DNA of 64,000 nt from Marinibium conchae (GCF_015595035.1 NZ_JADNRN010000001.1:1674001-1738000), one strand, 5' to 3'; shown: positions 9,452-18,619, counted from the first letter of the stretch. A program made the numbers and translations. The notes: a model not told the origin generated them from the letters alone.

Positions 9452-9468
9452 AAAAAGCAGTGCTTTTT
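9452..9468. terminator. Possible weak bidirectional hairpin between dusC and the lipoprotein gene
   Basis: Seven-base arms AAAAAGC and GCTTTTT with a three-base loop. The A/T flanks could act as a U-tract in either direction, and it lies downstream of dusC, but the stem is mostly A-T. Nothing else of note was seen in the 207-base gap. Confidence 0.35.
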
Positions 9469-9534
9469 AAAGAGCTAGGGTAAATTTAGGATAAAGATTT
9501 GGCTTACGCCATGATTTGTGAAAATAAACCGCTG

Positions 9535-10461
9535 CTATGAAGCTAACATTTGAACAATTTCATCAGCACTTTTCAGCTTTCTAAGTTCAACAAACATGTC
9601 TTCAGCTTCAGGGTATTGACGTTTTAAGTAATTGAACCATTGCTTTATGCGGTTCGGATAATAGCGACCTTTATCAGAATAGATCTCATAGCCCGAATAA
9701 GCAACAAGCAGTTCCTTTGTTTCAGCCCAAGTCATCGCTTGGTGACCGTGCTTAATTGTATTCGCTAAGTTGGGTAAGGATAATGCACCTCTGCCTAGCA
9801 TAATATCTTCACAATGACTGCGTTGCTGGCAACGTTTAGCATCATCGGCCGACCAAATTTCACCGTTTGCAATGATAGGAATAGTCGTTACTTCTTTGAT
9901 TTTAGCAATCCACTCCCAATATGCTGGCGGTTTATAGCCGTCTACTTTAGTTCTTGCGTGAATGGTGAGTAAATCAGCACCGGCTTGAGTAATAGCATCG
10001 GCATTTTCTAGCGCTAAAGAGCTATCGTCGAAGCCCAACCTTATTTTAGCACTCACAGGATGTTCCTTCGGGACCGCGTCCCTTACAGCCTTAATAATTC
10101 GATAGAGGGTGTCAGGCTCTTTGAGTAATACCGCCCCCCCTTTGCTTTTATTAACTGTTTTTGCAGGGCAGCCAAAATTTAAATCGACACCAGGTGAACC
10201 CAATTCTACCGCTCGCACGGCATTTTCGGCTAACCATTGTGGGTGTTGACCCAGGAGCTGCACTCTAACAGGCACCCCAGATGGTGTTTTCGCCCCATGG
10301 TGTAATTCAGGACAAAGACGATAAAAAGTTCGGGCTGGAAGTAGCTGCTCTACAACGCGAACAAACTCTGTAATACAAAGGTCAAAACCACCTACTCTAG
10401 TGAGCATATCGCGCATTAGGTGATCGACAACACCTTCCATGGGAGCAAGTACAATTTTCAT
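9535..10461 (-). CDS. dusC: tRNA-dihydrouridine(16) synthase DusC
   Basis: An FMN-dependent enzyme reducing uridine 16 in the D-loop of tRNA. It opens with LAPMEGVVDHLMRD, has the catalytic-cysteine motif LNFGCPAKTVNKSKGGA near residue 98, and the phosphate-binding ANGEIWSADDA. The length of 308 residues and the LCITEFVRVV segment place it in DusC rather than DusA or DusB. It stands alone on the minus strand, upstream of a tRNA cluster. Confidence 0.92.
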   Translation of the reverse strand: MKIVLAPMEGVVDHLMRDMLTRVGGFDLCITEFVRVVEQLLPARTFYRLCPELHHGAKTPSGVPVRVQLLGQHPQWLAENAVRAVELGSPGVDLNFGCPAKTVNKSKGGAVLLKEPDTLYRIIKAVRDAVPKEHPVSAKIRLGFDDSSLALENADAITQAGADLLTIHARTKVDGYKPPAYWEWIAKIKEVTTIPIIANGEIWSADDAKRCQQRSHCEDIMLGRGALSLPNLANTIKHGHQAMTWAETKELLVAYSGYEIYSDKGRYYPNRIKQWFNYLKRQYPEAEDMFVELRKLKSADEIVQMLAS

Positions 10462-10584
10462 AGAACTACAATAACCGCCTTACAACTTTTGTAAAGTGAA
10501 CAATATTGAGCACTACAATTGGCAATTTAAAAGCCTTCATATAGCGACTTCTCCGCTCTTGAAACATGAATTTTAGATATAAAA

Positions 10585-10606
10585 AAACCACCCTGTTGGG
10601 TGGTTT
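10585..10606 (-). terminator. Rho-independent terminator of the tRNA-Ala/Glu/Glu operon
   Basis: On the minus strand, AAACCACCC and GGGTGGTTT form a nine-base stem around a four-base loop, followed by a run of seven T. It is seven bases after the CCA of the second tRNA-Glu. Confidence 0.92.
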
Positions 10607-10613
10607 CTCTATT

Positions 10614-10689
10614 TGGCGTCCCCTAGGGGATTCGAACCCCTGTTACCGCCGTGAAAGGGCGGTGTCCTAGGCCTCTAGACGAAGGGGAC
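10614..10689 (-). tRNA. tRNA-Glu (anticodon TTC), second copy in the operon
   Basis: A 76-base cloverleaf with encoded CCA. The acceptor is GTCCCCT/AGGGGAC with discriminator G, the anticodon loop CTTTCAC carries TTC, and the T-loop is GGTTCGAATCC. It is identical to the copy at 10906-10981. Confidence 0.97.
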
Positions 10690-10905
10690 AGAAATTTTTT
10701 CAACAAAGCAAGGCTTTGATAAATTTCTGTTAGGCTTATTTTCGCTAGCGAAAATGAGCGACCTACAGTGAAAATCTGGTTGATACCCTACTTTCCCTTG
10801 CGTGCCGCGAGCAATGTCACCATTACTCGACCTAACCTAGACCAAACCACTACAGCTTGGGTTAGTGTTATGTTCTTCAACATCTCTCTTTTACCAGTGA
10901 GAAAA

Positions 10906-10981
10906 TGGCGTCCCCTAGGGGATTCGAACCCCTGTTACCGCCGTGAAAGGGCGGTGTCCTAGGCCTCTAGACGAAGGGGAC
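10906..10981 (-). tRNA. tRNA-Glu (anticodon TTC), first copy in the operon
   Basis: A 76-base cloverleaf with encoded CCA, identical in sequence to 10614-10689. A palindromic hairpin occupies the 39 bases immediately 5' of the mature end. Confidence 0.97.
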
Positions 10982-11166
10982 AGAAATTTTGTCAACAAAG
11001 CAAAGCTTTGGTAAATTTCTGTTAGGCTTATTTTCGTAAGAAAATTTGCGGCATTCAGGAAAAATTTGGTTGATCTCCAAACTAACCCTCTTTACCTCAG
11101 CTGATAATAATCAGCCACCTAACCTAGACCAAACCACTACAGATTGGATTTTTGCATTCACGAACT

Positions 11167-11242
<76 letters not shown>

Positions 11243-11300
11243 GTGTCATAATAGACCTGCGAGCTATATTCTTCGCTACAGTTCCGTGACAGCGGGGCGC

Positions 11301-11329
11301 ATTCTAGGCATCTCGATTAATTATGTCAA
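11301..11329 (-). promoter_or_regulatory. Sigma-70 promoter of the tRNA-Ala/Glu/Glu operon
   Basis: On the minus strand TTGACA (11329-11324) and TAGAAT (11306-11301) are 17 bases apart and are followed by GCGCCCC, the GC-rich discriminator typical of stringently controlled stable-RNA promoters. It lies only a few bases after the gltX stop. Confidence 0.9.
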
Positions 11330-11337
11330 CGCTTTTT

Positions 11338-12747
11338 TTAAGAATTTTCTCTATTTGCTATGTAAATAAGCGCCTTGTCGATTCTTTGAGCAACTTGCTC
11401 TTTATTCATCAAGTTAAGTGTTATATCCAGAGATGGTGAATTGCCCCCTCCGGTCACCGCAACGCGCAATGGCATGCCTATTTTGCCCATACCTACTTCT
11501 AATTCCTCTGCTGTATCATTAATACACGCCTGAATAGATTCTGGATTCCACTGCGCTATGTTCATGAGATTTTTCTTAATGGTCTCAAGAGCTGTTTTTG
11601 CTACCGGACGAAGATGTTTCTTCGCTGCCTTTTCATCGAAGCTATCGTAATCACTATAAAAATAGCTACTGATTGCCGCTAACTCCTTTAGCGTTGTTAC
11701 GCGCTCAGCTTGAACGGCAATAACACTTTCCAAAGCAGGGCCGACAGAAGTATCAATACCTTGCTCATCGAAATGCCATTGTGCATATTCAGCCACTTCA
11801 GATGCTGGCAATGTTTTTATGTAGTGTTCGTTTAACCAGTTTAATTTTTCGGTATTGAACGCACTCGCCGACTTGCTGATAGAGTCAAGACTGAAGTGTT
11901 CTATCATTTCTTCAACGCTGAAAACTTCTTGGTCACCATGTGACCAACCTAATCTAACAAGATAATTAAGTACGGCTTGCGGTAGATAACCGTCATCGCG
12001 ATATTGCATTACGCTCACTGCACCGTGTCTCTTAGACAGCTTTTTACCATCATCGCCTAGTATCATAGAAACATGGGCATATTCTGGAATAGGCGCGCCA
12101 AGGGCTTTCAAAATGTTAATTTGGCGTGGCGTATTGTTAATATGATCTTCACCGCGTACCACGTGAGTGATACCCATATCCCAATCATCTACCACAACAC
12201 AAAAATTATAAGTGGGCGCGCCATCGCTTCTTTTTATAATCAGATCATCTAGCTCTGCGTTGGCAATTTTGATTTCACCTCGAACATGATCTCTTATGAC
12301 AACCTCACCATCTAAGGGGTTTTTAAATCGGATAACAAAGGCTTGATCATTCGGATGATCAGTTCTGTCACGCCACGTTCCTGGATATCTTGGTTTCTCA
12401 CCAGCTTTTTCTTGAGCTTCGCGGATACTGTCTAATTCTTCACTGCTCATAAAACACTTATAAGCCAAGCCTTTCTCAAGAAGCTCGTCGATGAGTTGAT
12501 TGTAACGATCGAAACGTTCCGTTTGATAAAATGGGCCTTTGTCATGAACTAAACCCAGCCACGACATTCCATCGAGGATGGCTTGCTTAGCATCGTCAGT
12601 AGACCGCTCTAAATCAGTATCTTCAATTCTCAGTACGAATTCGCCACCTTGGCTTTTAGCGTAAAGCCAAGAATAAAGGGCGGTTCGTGCACCACCAACG
12701 TGAAGGTATCCAGTTGGACTGGGAGCAAAACGAGTAACTACTGTCAT
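11338..12747 (-). CDS. gltX: Glutamyl-tRNA synthetase
   Basis: A class I aminoacyl-tRNA synthetase charging tRNA-Glu. The HIGH-type motif is in [19 protein letters not shown] and the KMSKS-type motif in [13 protein letters not shown]. From the ATG at 12747 ([10 protein letters not shown]) the protein has 469 residues, the usual length; the frame remains open 24 codons further but that part lacks family similarity. TAGGAAC precedes the start. A TTTACCG/CGGTAAA inverted repeat (12782-12806) lies in the leader. The gene sits next to the tRNA-Glu genes whose product it charges and divergent from tRNA-Val, an arrangement shared with E. coli. Confidence 0.95.
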   Translation of the reverse strand: MTVVTRFAPSPTGYLHVGGARTALYSWLYAKSQGGEFVLRIEDTDLERSTDDAKQAILDGMSWLGLVHDKGPFYQTERFDRYNQLIDELLEKGLAYKCFMSSEELDSIREAQEKAGEKPRYPGTWRDRTDHPNDQAFVIRFKNPLDGEVVIRDHVRGEIKIANAELDDLIIKRSDGAPTYNFCVVVDDWDMGITHVVRGEDHINNTPRQINILKALGAPIPEYAHVSMILGDDGKKLSKRHGAVSVMQYRDDGYLPQAVLNYLVRLGWSHGDQEVFSVEEMIEHFSLDSISKSASAFNTEKLNWLNEHYIKTLPASEVAEYAQWHFDEQGIDTSVGPALESVIAVQAERVTTLKELAAISSYFYSDYDSFDEKAAKKHLRPVAKTALETIKKNLMNIAQWNPESIQACINDTAEELEVGMGKIGMPLRVAVTGGGNSPSLDITLNLMNKEQVAQRIDKALIYIANRENS

Positions 12748-12898
12748 GACTAAAATGTTCCTATAAAATAATTGCGGGTAGTTTACCGTTTTATATAGAC
12801 GGTAAAAAGTAGCTAACACTAGATTAATGCGAATCAGGGTAATATCAGCCCCTTTCGAGTGAAATTTAAACGTTTGATACTATTTTTTTAAAATGATG

Positions 12899-12926
12899 TT
12901 GACAGATTCTTTCGCAACTCTATAAT
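12899..12926 (+). promoter_or_regulatory. Consensus sigma-70 promoter of the tRNA-Val operon
   Basis: TTGACA at 12899-12904 and TATAAT at 12921-12926, both perfect, are 16 bases apart. ACGCCCCC follows as a stringent-type discriminator. The first tRNA begins 41 bases after the -10 box. Confidence 0.95.
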
Positions 12927-12967
12927 ACGCCCCCACTTGCTTAGCAACACAAGCAAGGAAGAAAAAC

Positions 12968-13043
12968 GGACGCTTAGCTCAGTTGGGAGAGCATCGCCCT
13001 TACAAGGCGAGGGTCACTGGTTCAAGCCCAGTAGCGTCCACCA
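12968..13043 (+). tRNA. tRNA-Val (anticodon TAC), copy 1
   Basis: A 76-base cloverleaf with encoded CCA: acceptor GGACGCT/AGCGTCC, anticodon stem CGCCC/GGGCG type with TAC in the loop CTTACAA, and T-loop GGTTCAAGCC. Confidence 0.96.
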
Positions 13044-13070
13044 TTTTTCTTCAAACATGTCAGATATATC

Positions 13071-13146
13071 GGACGCTTAGCTCAGTTGGGAGAGCATCGC
13101 CCTTACAAGGCGAGGGTCACTGGTTCAAGCCCAGTAGCGTCCACCA
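13071..13146 (+). tRNA. tRNA-Val (anticodon TAC), copy 2
   Basis: Identical to the first copy after a 27-base spacer. Its terminal CCACCA is also the first six bases of the 76-bp tandem repeat that follows. Confidence 0.96.
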
Positions 13147-13584
13147 CTTACTTTATGTAATACCGATACGGCAACCCATGGTTCAATTGCTTCACAACGA
13201 GCCAGGGCAGCAGCGTCCACCACTTCCTTTATGTAATACCAATACGGCAACCCATGGTTCAATTGCTTCACAACGAGCCAGGGCAGCAGCGTCCACCACT
13301 TACTTTATGTAATACCGATACGACAACCCATGGTTCAATTGCTTCACAACGAGCCAGAGCAGCAGCGTCCACCACTTTCTTTATGAAATACCGATACGAC
13401 AACCCATGGTTCAATTGCTTCACAACGAGCCAAGGCAGCAGCGTCCACCACTTCCTTTATGTAATACCAATACGGCAACCCATGGTTCAATTGCTTCACA
13501 ACGAGCCAGGGCAGCAGCGTCCACCACTTCCTTTACATAATACCGATACGACAACCCATGGTTCAATTGCTTCACAACGAGCCA
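13141..13584 (+). repeat. 76-bp tandem repeat (5.8 copies) downstream of tRNA-Val
   Basis: Units start at 13141, 13217, 13293, 13369, 13445 and 13521, exactly 76 bases apart; the last is cut at 13584. Differences between units are a few substitutions only. Each junction rebuilds AGCGTCCACCA, the last 11 bases of tRNA-Val, and each unit has GGTTCAA, the start of the T-loop, 25 bases before it. The period equals the tRNA length. The organisation recalls the tyrT distal repeats (rtT RNA) of E. coli, whose units end in a copy of the tRNA 3' end. Seventy-six is not a multiple of three, so the open frames across the block are not a conserved protein. Confidence 0.95.
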
Positions 13585-13714
13585 TCGACTGAAGGCTTAA
13601 TTGACTCAAAAATATAAGAAAAGCAAAATTATTCTGAACGTATAAGGCCCTTTTAAAGTACACTACAAGCATCTAAACTATCTAACTTGGTGCTTGTGAA
13701 AGCAGTATTTACCT

Positions 13715-15520
13715 ATGCGTCCATCCCGCTTTTCTACCCCCTCTGATGAACCTGTAAATTGGTCTGTTTTGACCAAGCTCTGGCCATACCTAACCGAGTT
13801 CAAAACGCGAGTTTGGCTAGCAATATCGTGCTTAATAGCAGCTAAAGTGGCTAGCGTTAGTCTTCCTTTTGTACTTAAACATACCGTCGACAATCTCAAT
13901 CTAGATACCACAAAAGAGATTATAATGGGGGCAACCTTAGGCTTAATTATCGCCTATGGTGTGTTACGCCTAGCCAACGTATTATTCGGCGAGATTCGCG
14001 ATACCTTATTTGGGAGAGTCACAGAAAGAGCCATGCGCAGACTCGGCCTAACGGTATTCAATCATCTGCACAAACTCGATCTTAACTTTCACCTTTCACG
14101 CCAAACCGGAGGTCTCTCCCGAGATATCGAACGTGGCACAAGCGGCGTGAGTTTTTTAATGCGTTTCTTGATTTTCAATATTGGCCCTACCCTATTGGAA
14201 ATTGGCTTGGTAATAGGCTTGCTGTTTTATAACTACGGGCTGAGCTTCGCCTTGGTAATCTTGATATCGGTAGTGCTTTATGTCTTTTTTTCGATGAAAG
14301 CTACTGACTGGCGCACTCGCTTTGTAAAGGAAGTGAATCAGGCCGACAACAGCACGACTTCACGTGCCATTGATAGTCTACTTAATTACGAAACGGTGAA
14401 ATACTTCAACAATGAAAAGTTTGAAGCTAATCGCTACGATACCGATCTTGCATCTTGGGAAACGGCGCGTCGTAAAAATCGCTTGTCGCTATTCGCGTTA
14501 AATGGCGGTCAGGCCTTTATTATCGCTGGCGCAATGACTTCAATGATGGGACTTGCCGCGATTAATGTAGCCAATGGTAATATGACTATTGGTGACTTCG
14601 TGCTAGTCAACGCATTCACTATGCAGATATTTATGCCGTTGAACTTTCTGGGTTTCGTCTACAGAGAAATTCGCGGCTCATTAGCTAATATCGAGAATTT
14701 ATTTAACCTACTCGAAAAAAAGCCTAGCGTTGTTGATCAAGCAAAGGCTTCAACACTCGTTGTTAACCAAGCCAAAATAGAATTTAAAAACGTCAATTTT
14801 GCTTACAATGAAAAAAGGCAAATACTCAAGAACGTGAGCTTCGCAATTGAACCTGGCACCAAGGTTGCCGTGGTTGGTGAAAGTGGTGCGGGTAAGTCTA
14901 CTTTAGTGAAAATGCTATTTCGCTTCTATGATCCAACATCTGGCGAGATCTTGATCGACGGTCAAAATATATCAAGATGCACTCAGGATTCACTTCGGCA
15001 GCATATTGGGATTGTTCCCCAAGACACAGTGCTTTTCAACGATACGCTCTATGAAAATATTCGCTATGGTCGCCCTGATGCAAGTGAAGACGATATTAGT
15101 CAGGCAATAAAGCTCGCGCATTTAGACGACTTCGTCAATCGCTTACCCGACAAAGGGAAAACGCAAGTTGGTGAACGTGGTTTAAAACTCAGTGGCGGCG
15201 AAAAACAGCGCGTCGCAATCGCTAGAACGATCCTTAAACGTCCACCAATTATGGTGTTTGATGAAGCGACATCCTCTCTTGATTCTCAGTCTGAACAGGC
15301 CATACTTAATGCATTACGAGCTATTGCTAAAAATTACACGAGCTTGATGATCGCGCATAGACTTTCTACTATTATCGATGCTGATAACATCATCGTGATG
15401 GATAAAGGCAGTGTGGCCGAGCAAGGCACTCATCAAGAGTTGCTATTAAAAGAGGGTATTTATGCTCGTTTATGGCAGGCGCAGCAAAAGTCACAAATAA
15501 CGATGTCGAATCAGGAATAA
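13715..15520 (+). CDS. ATM1-type ABC exporter (fused permease and ATPase)
   Basis: A 601-residue half-transporter that dimerises in the inner membrane. The first 320 residues form a six-helix type IV permease domain; the ATPase domain follows with Walker A GESGAGKST, signature LSGGEKQRVAIARTIL, Walker B MVFDEATSSLDS and H-switch IAHRLST. The overall pattern (LNYETVKYFNNE, GQNISRCTQDSLRQHIGIVPQD, LFNDT) is that of the ATM1/HMT1 group, which exports glutathione- or metal-linked compounds. The start ATG lacks a good ribosome-binding site but an in-frame stop lies just upstream. Confidence 0.9.
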   Translation: MRPSRFSTPSDEPVNWSVLTKLWPYLTEFKTRVWLAISCLIAAKVASVSLPFVLKHTVDNLNLDTTKEIIMGATLGLIIAYGVLRLANVLFGEIRDTLFGRVTERAMRRLGLTVFNHLHKLDLNFHLSRQTGGLSRDIERGTSGVSFLMRFLIFNIGPTLLEIGLVIGLLFYNYGLSFALVILISVVLYVFFSMKATDWRTRFVKEVNQADNSTTSRAIDSLLNYETVKYFNNEKFEANRYDTDLASWETARRKNRLSLFALNGGQAFIIAGAMTSMMGLAAINVANGNMTIGDFVLVNAFTMQIFMPLNFLGFVYREIRGSLANIENLFNLLEKKPSVVDQAKASTLVVNQAKIEFKNVNFAYNEKRQILKNVSFAIEPGTKVAVVGESGAGKSTLVKMLFRFYDPTSGEILIDGQNISRCTQDSLRQHIGIVPQDTVLFNDTLYENIRYGRPDASEDDISQAIKLAHLDDFVNRLPDKGKTQVGERGLKLSGGEKQRVAIARTILKRPPIMVFDEATSSLDSQSEQAILNALRAIAKNYTSLMIAHRLSTIIDADNIIVMDKGSVAEQGTHQELLLKEGIYARLWQAQQKSQITMSNQE

Positions 15521-15547
15521 ACTACGAATAGGCTAATAACAGTAGCA

Positions 15548-15889
15548 ATGGATATCACACAAGAACATCAGCAAGAATTGATTACGCTTATCAATACGCA
15601 AATGCCATTTGGTAAATATGCAGGCACAAAGTTATTAAACTTGCCCGAGCCATATCTAGTGTGGTTTCACAAAGAGGGCTTTCCTCAAGGTAAATTGGGT
15701 GAGCAACTGGCAGCAATGTACGAAATTAAACTCAATGGCTTGGAGCCTATCTTACGTCCCTTATTATACGAAAATAAGCATAAGCAAGCATTTCAAAAAC
15801 CTAACACTGTGCCATCAGAAGTTAAGCAAGAAACGATTACTAGCGACAAGCTAGCCCAGATGCGTGAACGCGATAAACATCGCTTTTAG
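15548..15889 (+). CDS. DUF3820 family small protein
   Basis: A 113-residue cytoplasmic protein with the DUF3820 core: MPFGKYAGTKLLNLPEPYLVWF, then KLGEQLAAMYEIKLNGLE. The family is sometimes labelled a quorum-sensing-regulated factor, but no biochemical role is established. It follows the ABC exporter after 27 bases and may be cotranscribed with it. Confidence 0.85.
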   Translation: MDITQEHQQELITLINTQMPFGKYAGTKLLNLPEPYLVWFHKEGFPQGKLGEQLAAMYEIKLNGLEPILRPLLYENKHKQAFQKPNTVPSEVKQETITSDKLAQMRERDKHRF

Positions 15890-15913
15890 CCTAATACTTG
15901 GCTGCACATAACT

Positions 15914-16330
15914 ATGACTTTTACACCATCAAGACAAAAAATTCGTGCAAATCGGAAAGCGCCAGCAAGTCGATTGTCGAGAAGTCAATATGCGAAAGTA
16001 GCGGTTAAAGACAAAGGAATTGATCATCAAATACTAAGCTTGCACCAAGCAATGGCGAAAAAATGCTTGGAACAACCCTGTCTATTTAATCACGTTATTG
16101 AACGCATAGAGCGACGTTATCAAGCGAAGCAAATGCGCTATGGCGCCTACCTCACTTGGCTCGCTATTCTTGATTTGCGCGACTCACCCGAGTTATTTCT
16201 CGACGCCTTGTTAGAGAAGTCGGTTAAAATGCGTAATTTGCGCCGCGCCACTGTTTTTACGCAAATACTAAGTGAAGAAGAGCGCGTTGATATCATGAGC
16301 AAACTCAATAGCCAAGCCGAACAAGACTAG
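15914..16330 (+). CDS. Conserved hypothetical basic protein
   Basis: A 138-residue protein I do not recognise. The first 35 residues are rich in Arg, Lys, Ser and Ala and likely disordered; the rest is predicted helical (VIERIERRYQAKQMRYGAYL, ILSEEERVDIM). There is no signal peptide or membrane segment. It begins 24 bases after the DUF3820 gene on the same strand. Codon use looks like that of its neighbours, so it is likely real. Confidence 0.65.
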   Translation: MTFTPSRQKIRANRKAPASRLSRSQYAKVAVKDKGIDHQILSLHQAMAKKCLEQPCLFNHVIERIERRYQAKQMRYGAYLTWLAILDLRDSPELFLDALLEKSVKMRNLRRATVFTQILSEEERVDIMSKLNSQAEQD

Positions 16331-16435
16331 ACAAAAGTCTAACGAGAAAATTAGGCTAAGGTGTCGGATATCATTATCTAATTTATTATTCTACTTTCGA
16401 AAATTCTCAAAAATGCTGTTTCTCTGCAATTACTA

Positions 16436-16464
16436 TTGACGAAAAATCCTATCCACCTTATTTA
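16436..16464 (+). promoter_or_regulatory. Likely sigma-70 promoter of the GH11-like gene
   Basis: TTGACG (16436-16441) and TATTTA (16459-16464) are 17 bases apart in an AT-rich stretch, about 140 bases upstream of the start codon. Confidence 0.5.
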
Positions 16465-16604
16465 TTGCTAAACATTTTATTAACAATTTTCACAAATTTA
16501 ACACAAAGACTGTTCTTACAAGGACGCTTGTAATAAATCGTAGTCCGCCGTTTTGAGTTAATAAACGCATTAACATGCATTAACTAAAAAATAAGGAAAC
16601 ACAT

Positions 16605-17414
16605 ATGAAAACTAATATTTTTGCCCTCGCGTTTGTGATTGGCGCAGCTTTCGCAGCAACACCAAATAACGCGCAAGCAGCCAGCATTACAAAAACCATT
16701 TGTGACCCAGCTGCAGATTCACAAAGCGGTTTTGGATCAGGTACCTATCGCGGTCATTTCTATTCGTGGTTTGAGTTAAGTCAAAACGACATTCGCAATT
16801 GTGATACTAAAATCGGTTTTTACAACGATCCTGGCCGTCATTTTAGAGCAGAATGGGATATGGCGCGCTCATGGGGCGAGGATGCTGTTGGCGGTTTAGG
16901 TTGGAGCAGTGGTTCTCGTGACCGCAAAATAGGTTACAACGTAGGTGAATTAACGACTAACTCTAATATCCAAAAAGCACTTGTTGCGCTTTATGGTTGG
17001 TCTTGCCGCGGTAACACATCGCAAGAGTATTATGTGGTGGACACTTGGAAAGGCCCAGGTCAGTTTGTACCTTGGGATGAGAATCGCGGTGCGCCAGCGC
17101 AAGGCAAAGGAACAGTGCGAGCAAATGGCGCTACCTATGATGTTTACGTAGTGGATAGAAATGGCGCACAATACTGCGGTAATGGCGAAAGCAAAGCCTT
17201 CAAACAATTTTGGAGCGTACGCAGAGGCCCTACTTCAATTGGTAACAACCAGTCTATGGACTTTCGTCCACATGTTAATCGCTGGGACAATTCAGACCTA
17301 GGTTTCGACCGCCGTGGTTTAGGTGGTGGCTATCAAATCTTTGCTGTGGAAATCTTTGGGGATGCTAACGTAAATCATAAAGGTGCAGTTGATGCGTCGG
17401 TTTGGTTGCGATAA
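16605..17414 (+). CDS. Secreted GH11-family (xylanase-like) protein
   Basis: A 269-residue exported protein with a signal peptide (residues 1-25, NAQA/A). The rest matches the jelly-roll of glycoside hydrolase family 11, whose members cut beta-1,4-xylan: GGLGWSSGSRDRKIGYN (96-112), ALYGWS (128-133), EYYVVDTW (141-148), GATYDVYVVDR (175-185), FKQFWSVR (199-206) and YQIFAVEIFG (243-252). Both expected catalytic glutamates are present, the nucleophile Glu141 and the acid/base Glu249. It is divergent from textbook GH11, for example an extended N-terminal part with cysteines and VEIFG in place of the usual EGYQSSG. AAGGAAAC precedes the ATG. It stands alone. Confidence 0.82.
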   Translation: MKTNIFALAFVIGAAFAATPNNAQAASITKTICDPAADSQSGFGSGTYRGHFYSWFELSQNDIRNCDTKIGFYNDPGRHFRAEWDMARSWGEDAVGGLGWSSGSRDRKIGYNVGELTTNSNIQKALVALYGWSCRGNTSQEYYVVDTWKGPGQFVPWDENRGAPAQGKGTVRANGATYDVYVVDRNGAQYCGNGESKAFKQFWSVRRGPTSIGNNQSMDFRPHVNRWDNSDLGFDRRGLGGGYQIFAVEIFGDANVNHKGAVDASVWLR

Positions 17415-17438
17415 GTAGCCATCAGTGAATCAATCGGG

Positions 17439-17487
17439 CGCTCTGTTAGTTTTATAAAGCTTGTAACAAGCACAAATTAGCAGAGCG
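17439..17487 (+). terminator. Nested-hairpin terminator after the GH11-like gene
   Basis: The 14-base arms at 17439-17452 and 17474-17487 pair except for one position and enclose a second small hairpin, GCTTGT/CAAGC (17459-17471). The outer stem is followed by TTTT. Confidence 0.6.
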
Positions 17488-17540
17488 TTTTACAAAGAAG
17501 TGTACTCCTCGCTATTAAGTCATTAAACAGGAAAGCAAAA

Positions 17541-18584
17541 ATGAAAAGCCTTGCAAGTTATCTACTTTTTGCAGCCGTATTTTTTATTATTGGCTATCAA
17601 TATGCGATTTATAAAACAAGTTCACAGCAACTAGAGAGCTTAAAGGAAAGGCATATCACCAGCTCAGAGAATATACTAAACCCTTCAGAAAGAGTTGATA
17701 CAGCCAACAATGACCAGCACCAGAAAGTAGATCTTGCTGGTTCATATTCTCAGACAAAGAACAAAGCTCGACAAAACAATACTAAAGAAATGCTGAACAT
17801 GAATCAGCGTAATGACATCGACACCATGTTTGAGGACTATATTCGCTTTAAAAGTGCTCTAACTACCAATCAACTCGATTCGAAACAATCAAAAACTGAA
17901 TTGAGAGCTCGCTACGATAAAATACGAGAGGCCATCGCTCAACAACCGTCGATGACCTATGCTTTGGCTGAGTCATTACTAGCTTTTGATGCAAATTCTG
18001 CTGAATTCTTTACCCTACTTTCTTTAATTAAAAGTGCTGGAGATGAAAATGCCGACGCAGCCATAGAACAAGCAATTGAGCAATTTAGTGGCCTATCAGA
18101 TGAAAACTCAAAAAATGCAACGGTGTCTTTACTACACAGCAAAACATCCGGAAAGCTTGCTCAGCATCACATCAATTCTCTAGTTGATATATCTTTATCA
18201 CCTCAGACAAAGCTGAACACGCAACTAAACGCACTTGACCTTCTGCAGACCAATCATTTAACACATCACGAAAGAAAACAGATAACAGAGGGTTTGAACA
18301 CGAGGCTTCTCAATGCTAAACATGTTGACGAGGAAGCTCTTATACTAGCGCAACTTATTCGACTTTCTAAAAATGCTGAGAAAAGTAGCTTACTCGCAAA
18401 CTTGCTTAGCCCGAATACAAGTGACTCCCTGCGCATCTCGGCACTCAACAGCGTGGGAGAACTAGAGCCTTATTACCGAAACACCCTTCGAAGTGAGTTA
18501 GCGAGCATAGCAGAAAACCCTGATGACGAGTTGAAACTGCAGGCGCGAGAACTGTTACAGCACGAATTCGAAACTACTGACTAG
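17541..18584 (+). CDS. Hypothetical membrane-anchored helical protein
   Basis: A 347-residue protein of no family I recognise. One hydrophobic segment (residues 4-24) anchors it, with the remainder probably periplasmic. Residues 30-85 are polar and low in structure. From about 90 on it is a run of alpha helices with HEAT/TPR-like spacing (SLLALIKSAGDE-type pairs, ILAQLIRLSKNAEKS, LRISALNSVGEL), ending QARELLQHEF. AGGAAAG precedes the ATG. It is convergent with the DAHP synthase gene. Confidence 0.65.
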   Translation: MKSLASYLLFAAVFFIIGYQYAIYKTSSQQLESLKERHITSSENILNPSERVDTANNDQHQKVDLAGSYSQTKNKARQNNTKEMLNMNQRNDIDTMFEDYIRFKSALTTNQLDSKQSKTELRARYDKIREAIAQQPSMTYALAESLLAFDANSAEFFTLLSLIKSAGDENADAAIEQAIEQFSGLSDENSKNATVSLLHSKTSGKLAQHHINSLVDISLSPQTKLNTQLNALDLLQTNHLTHHERKQITEGLNTRLLNAKHVDEEALILAQLIRLSKNAEKSSLLANLLSPNTSDSLRISALNSVGELEPYYRNTLRSELASIAENPDDELKLQARELLQHEFETTD

Positions 18585-18619
18585 CGCTATTGCTAGCCAG
18601 CATTAACGAACACTATTAA

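Larger units (their letters stand above)
10614..11142 (-). repeat. Segmental duplication of tRNA-Glu with its 5' spacer
   Basis: The blocks 10614-10855 and 10906-11142 are diverged copies of one unit. The tRNA part is identical. The spacers share a hairpin directly 5' of each tRNA (10690-10728 and 10982-11020, with GAAATTT/AAATTTC and CAAAGC/GCTTTG arms), then TTAGGCTTATTTTCG, and end in a perfect 25-base direct repeat (10831-10855 and 11118-11142). The hairpins lie exactly at the processing site for the mature 5' end. Confidence 0.85.

Noticed and set aside
12983-13592. Open frames of about 110 codons across the tRNA-Val genes and 76-bp repeats
   Set aside because: They run through tRNA genes and through repeats whose 76-base period shifts frame at each unit; the protein sequence is only a translation of the repeat.
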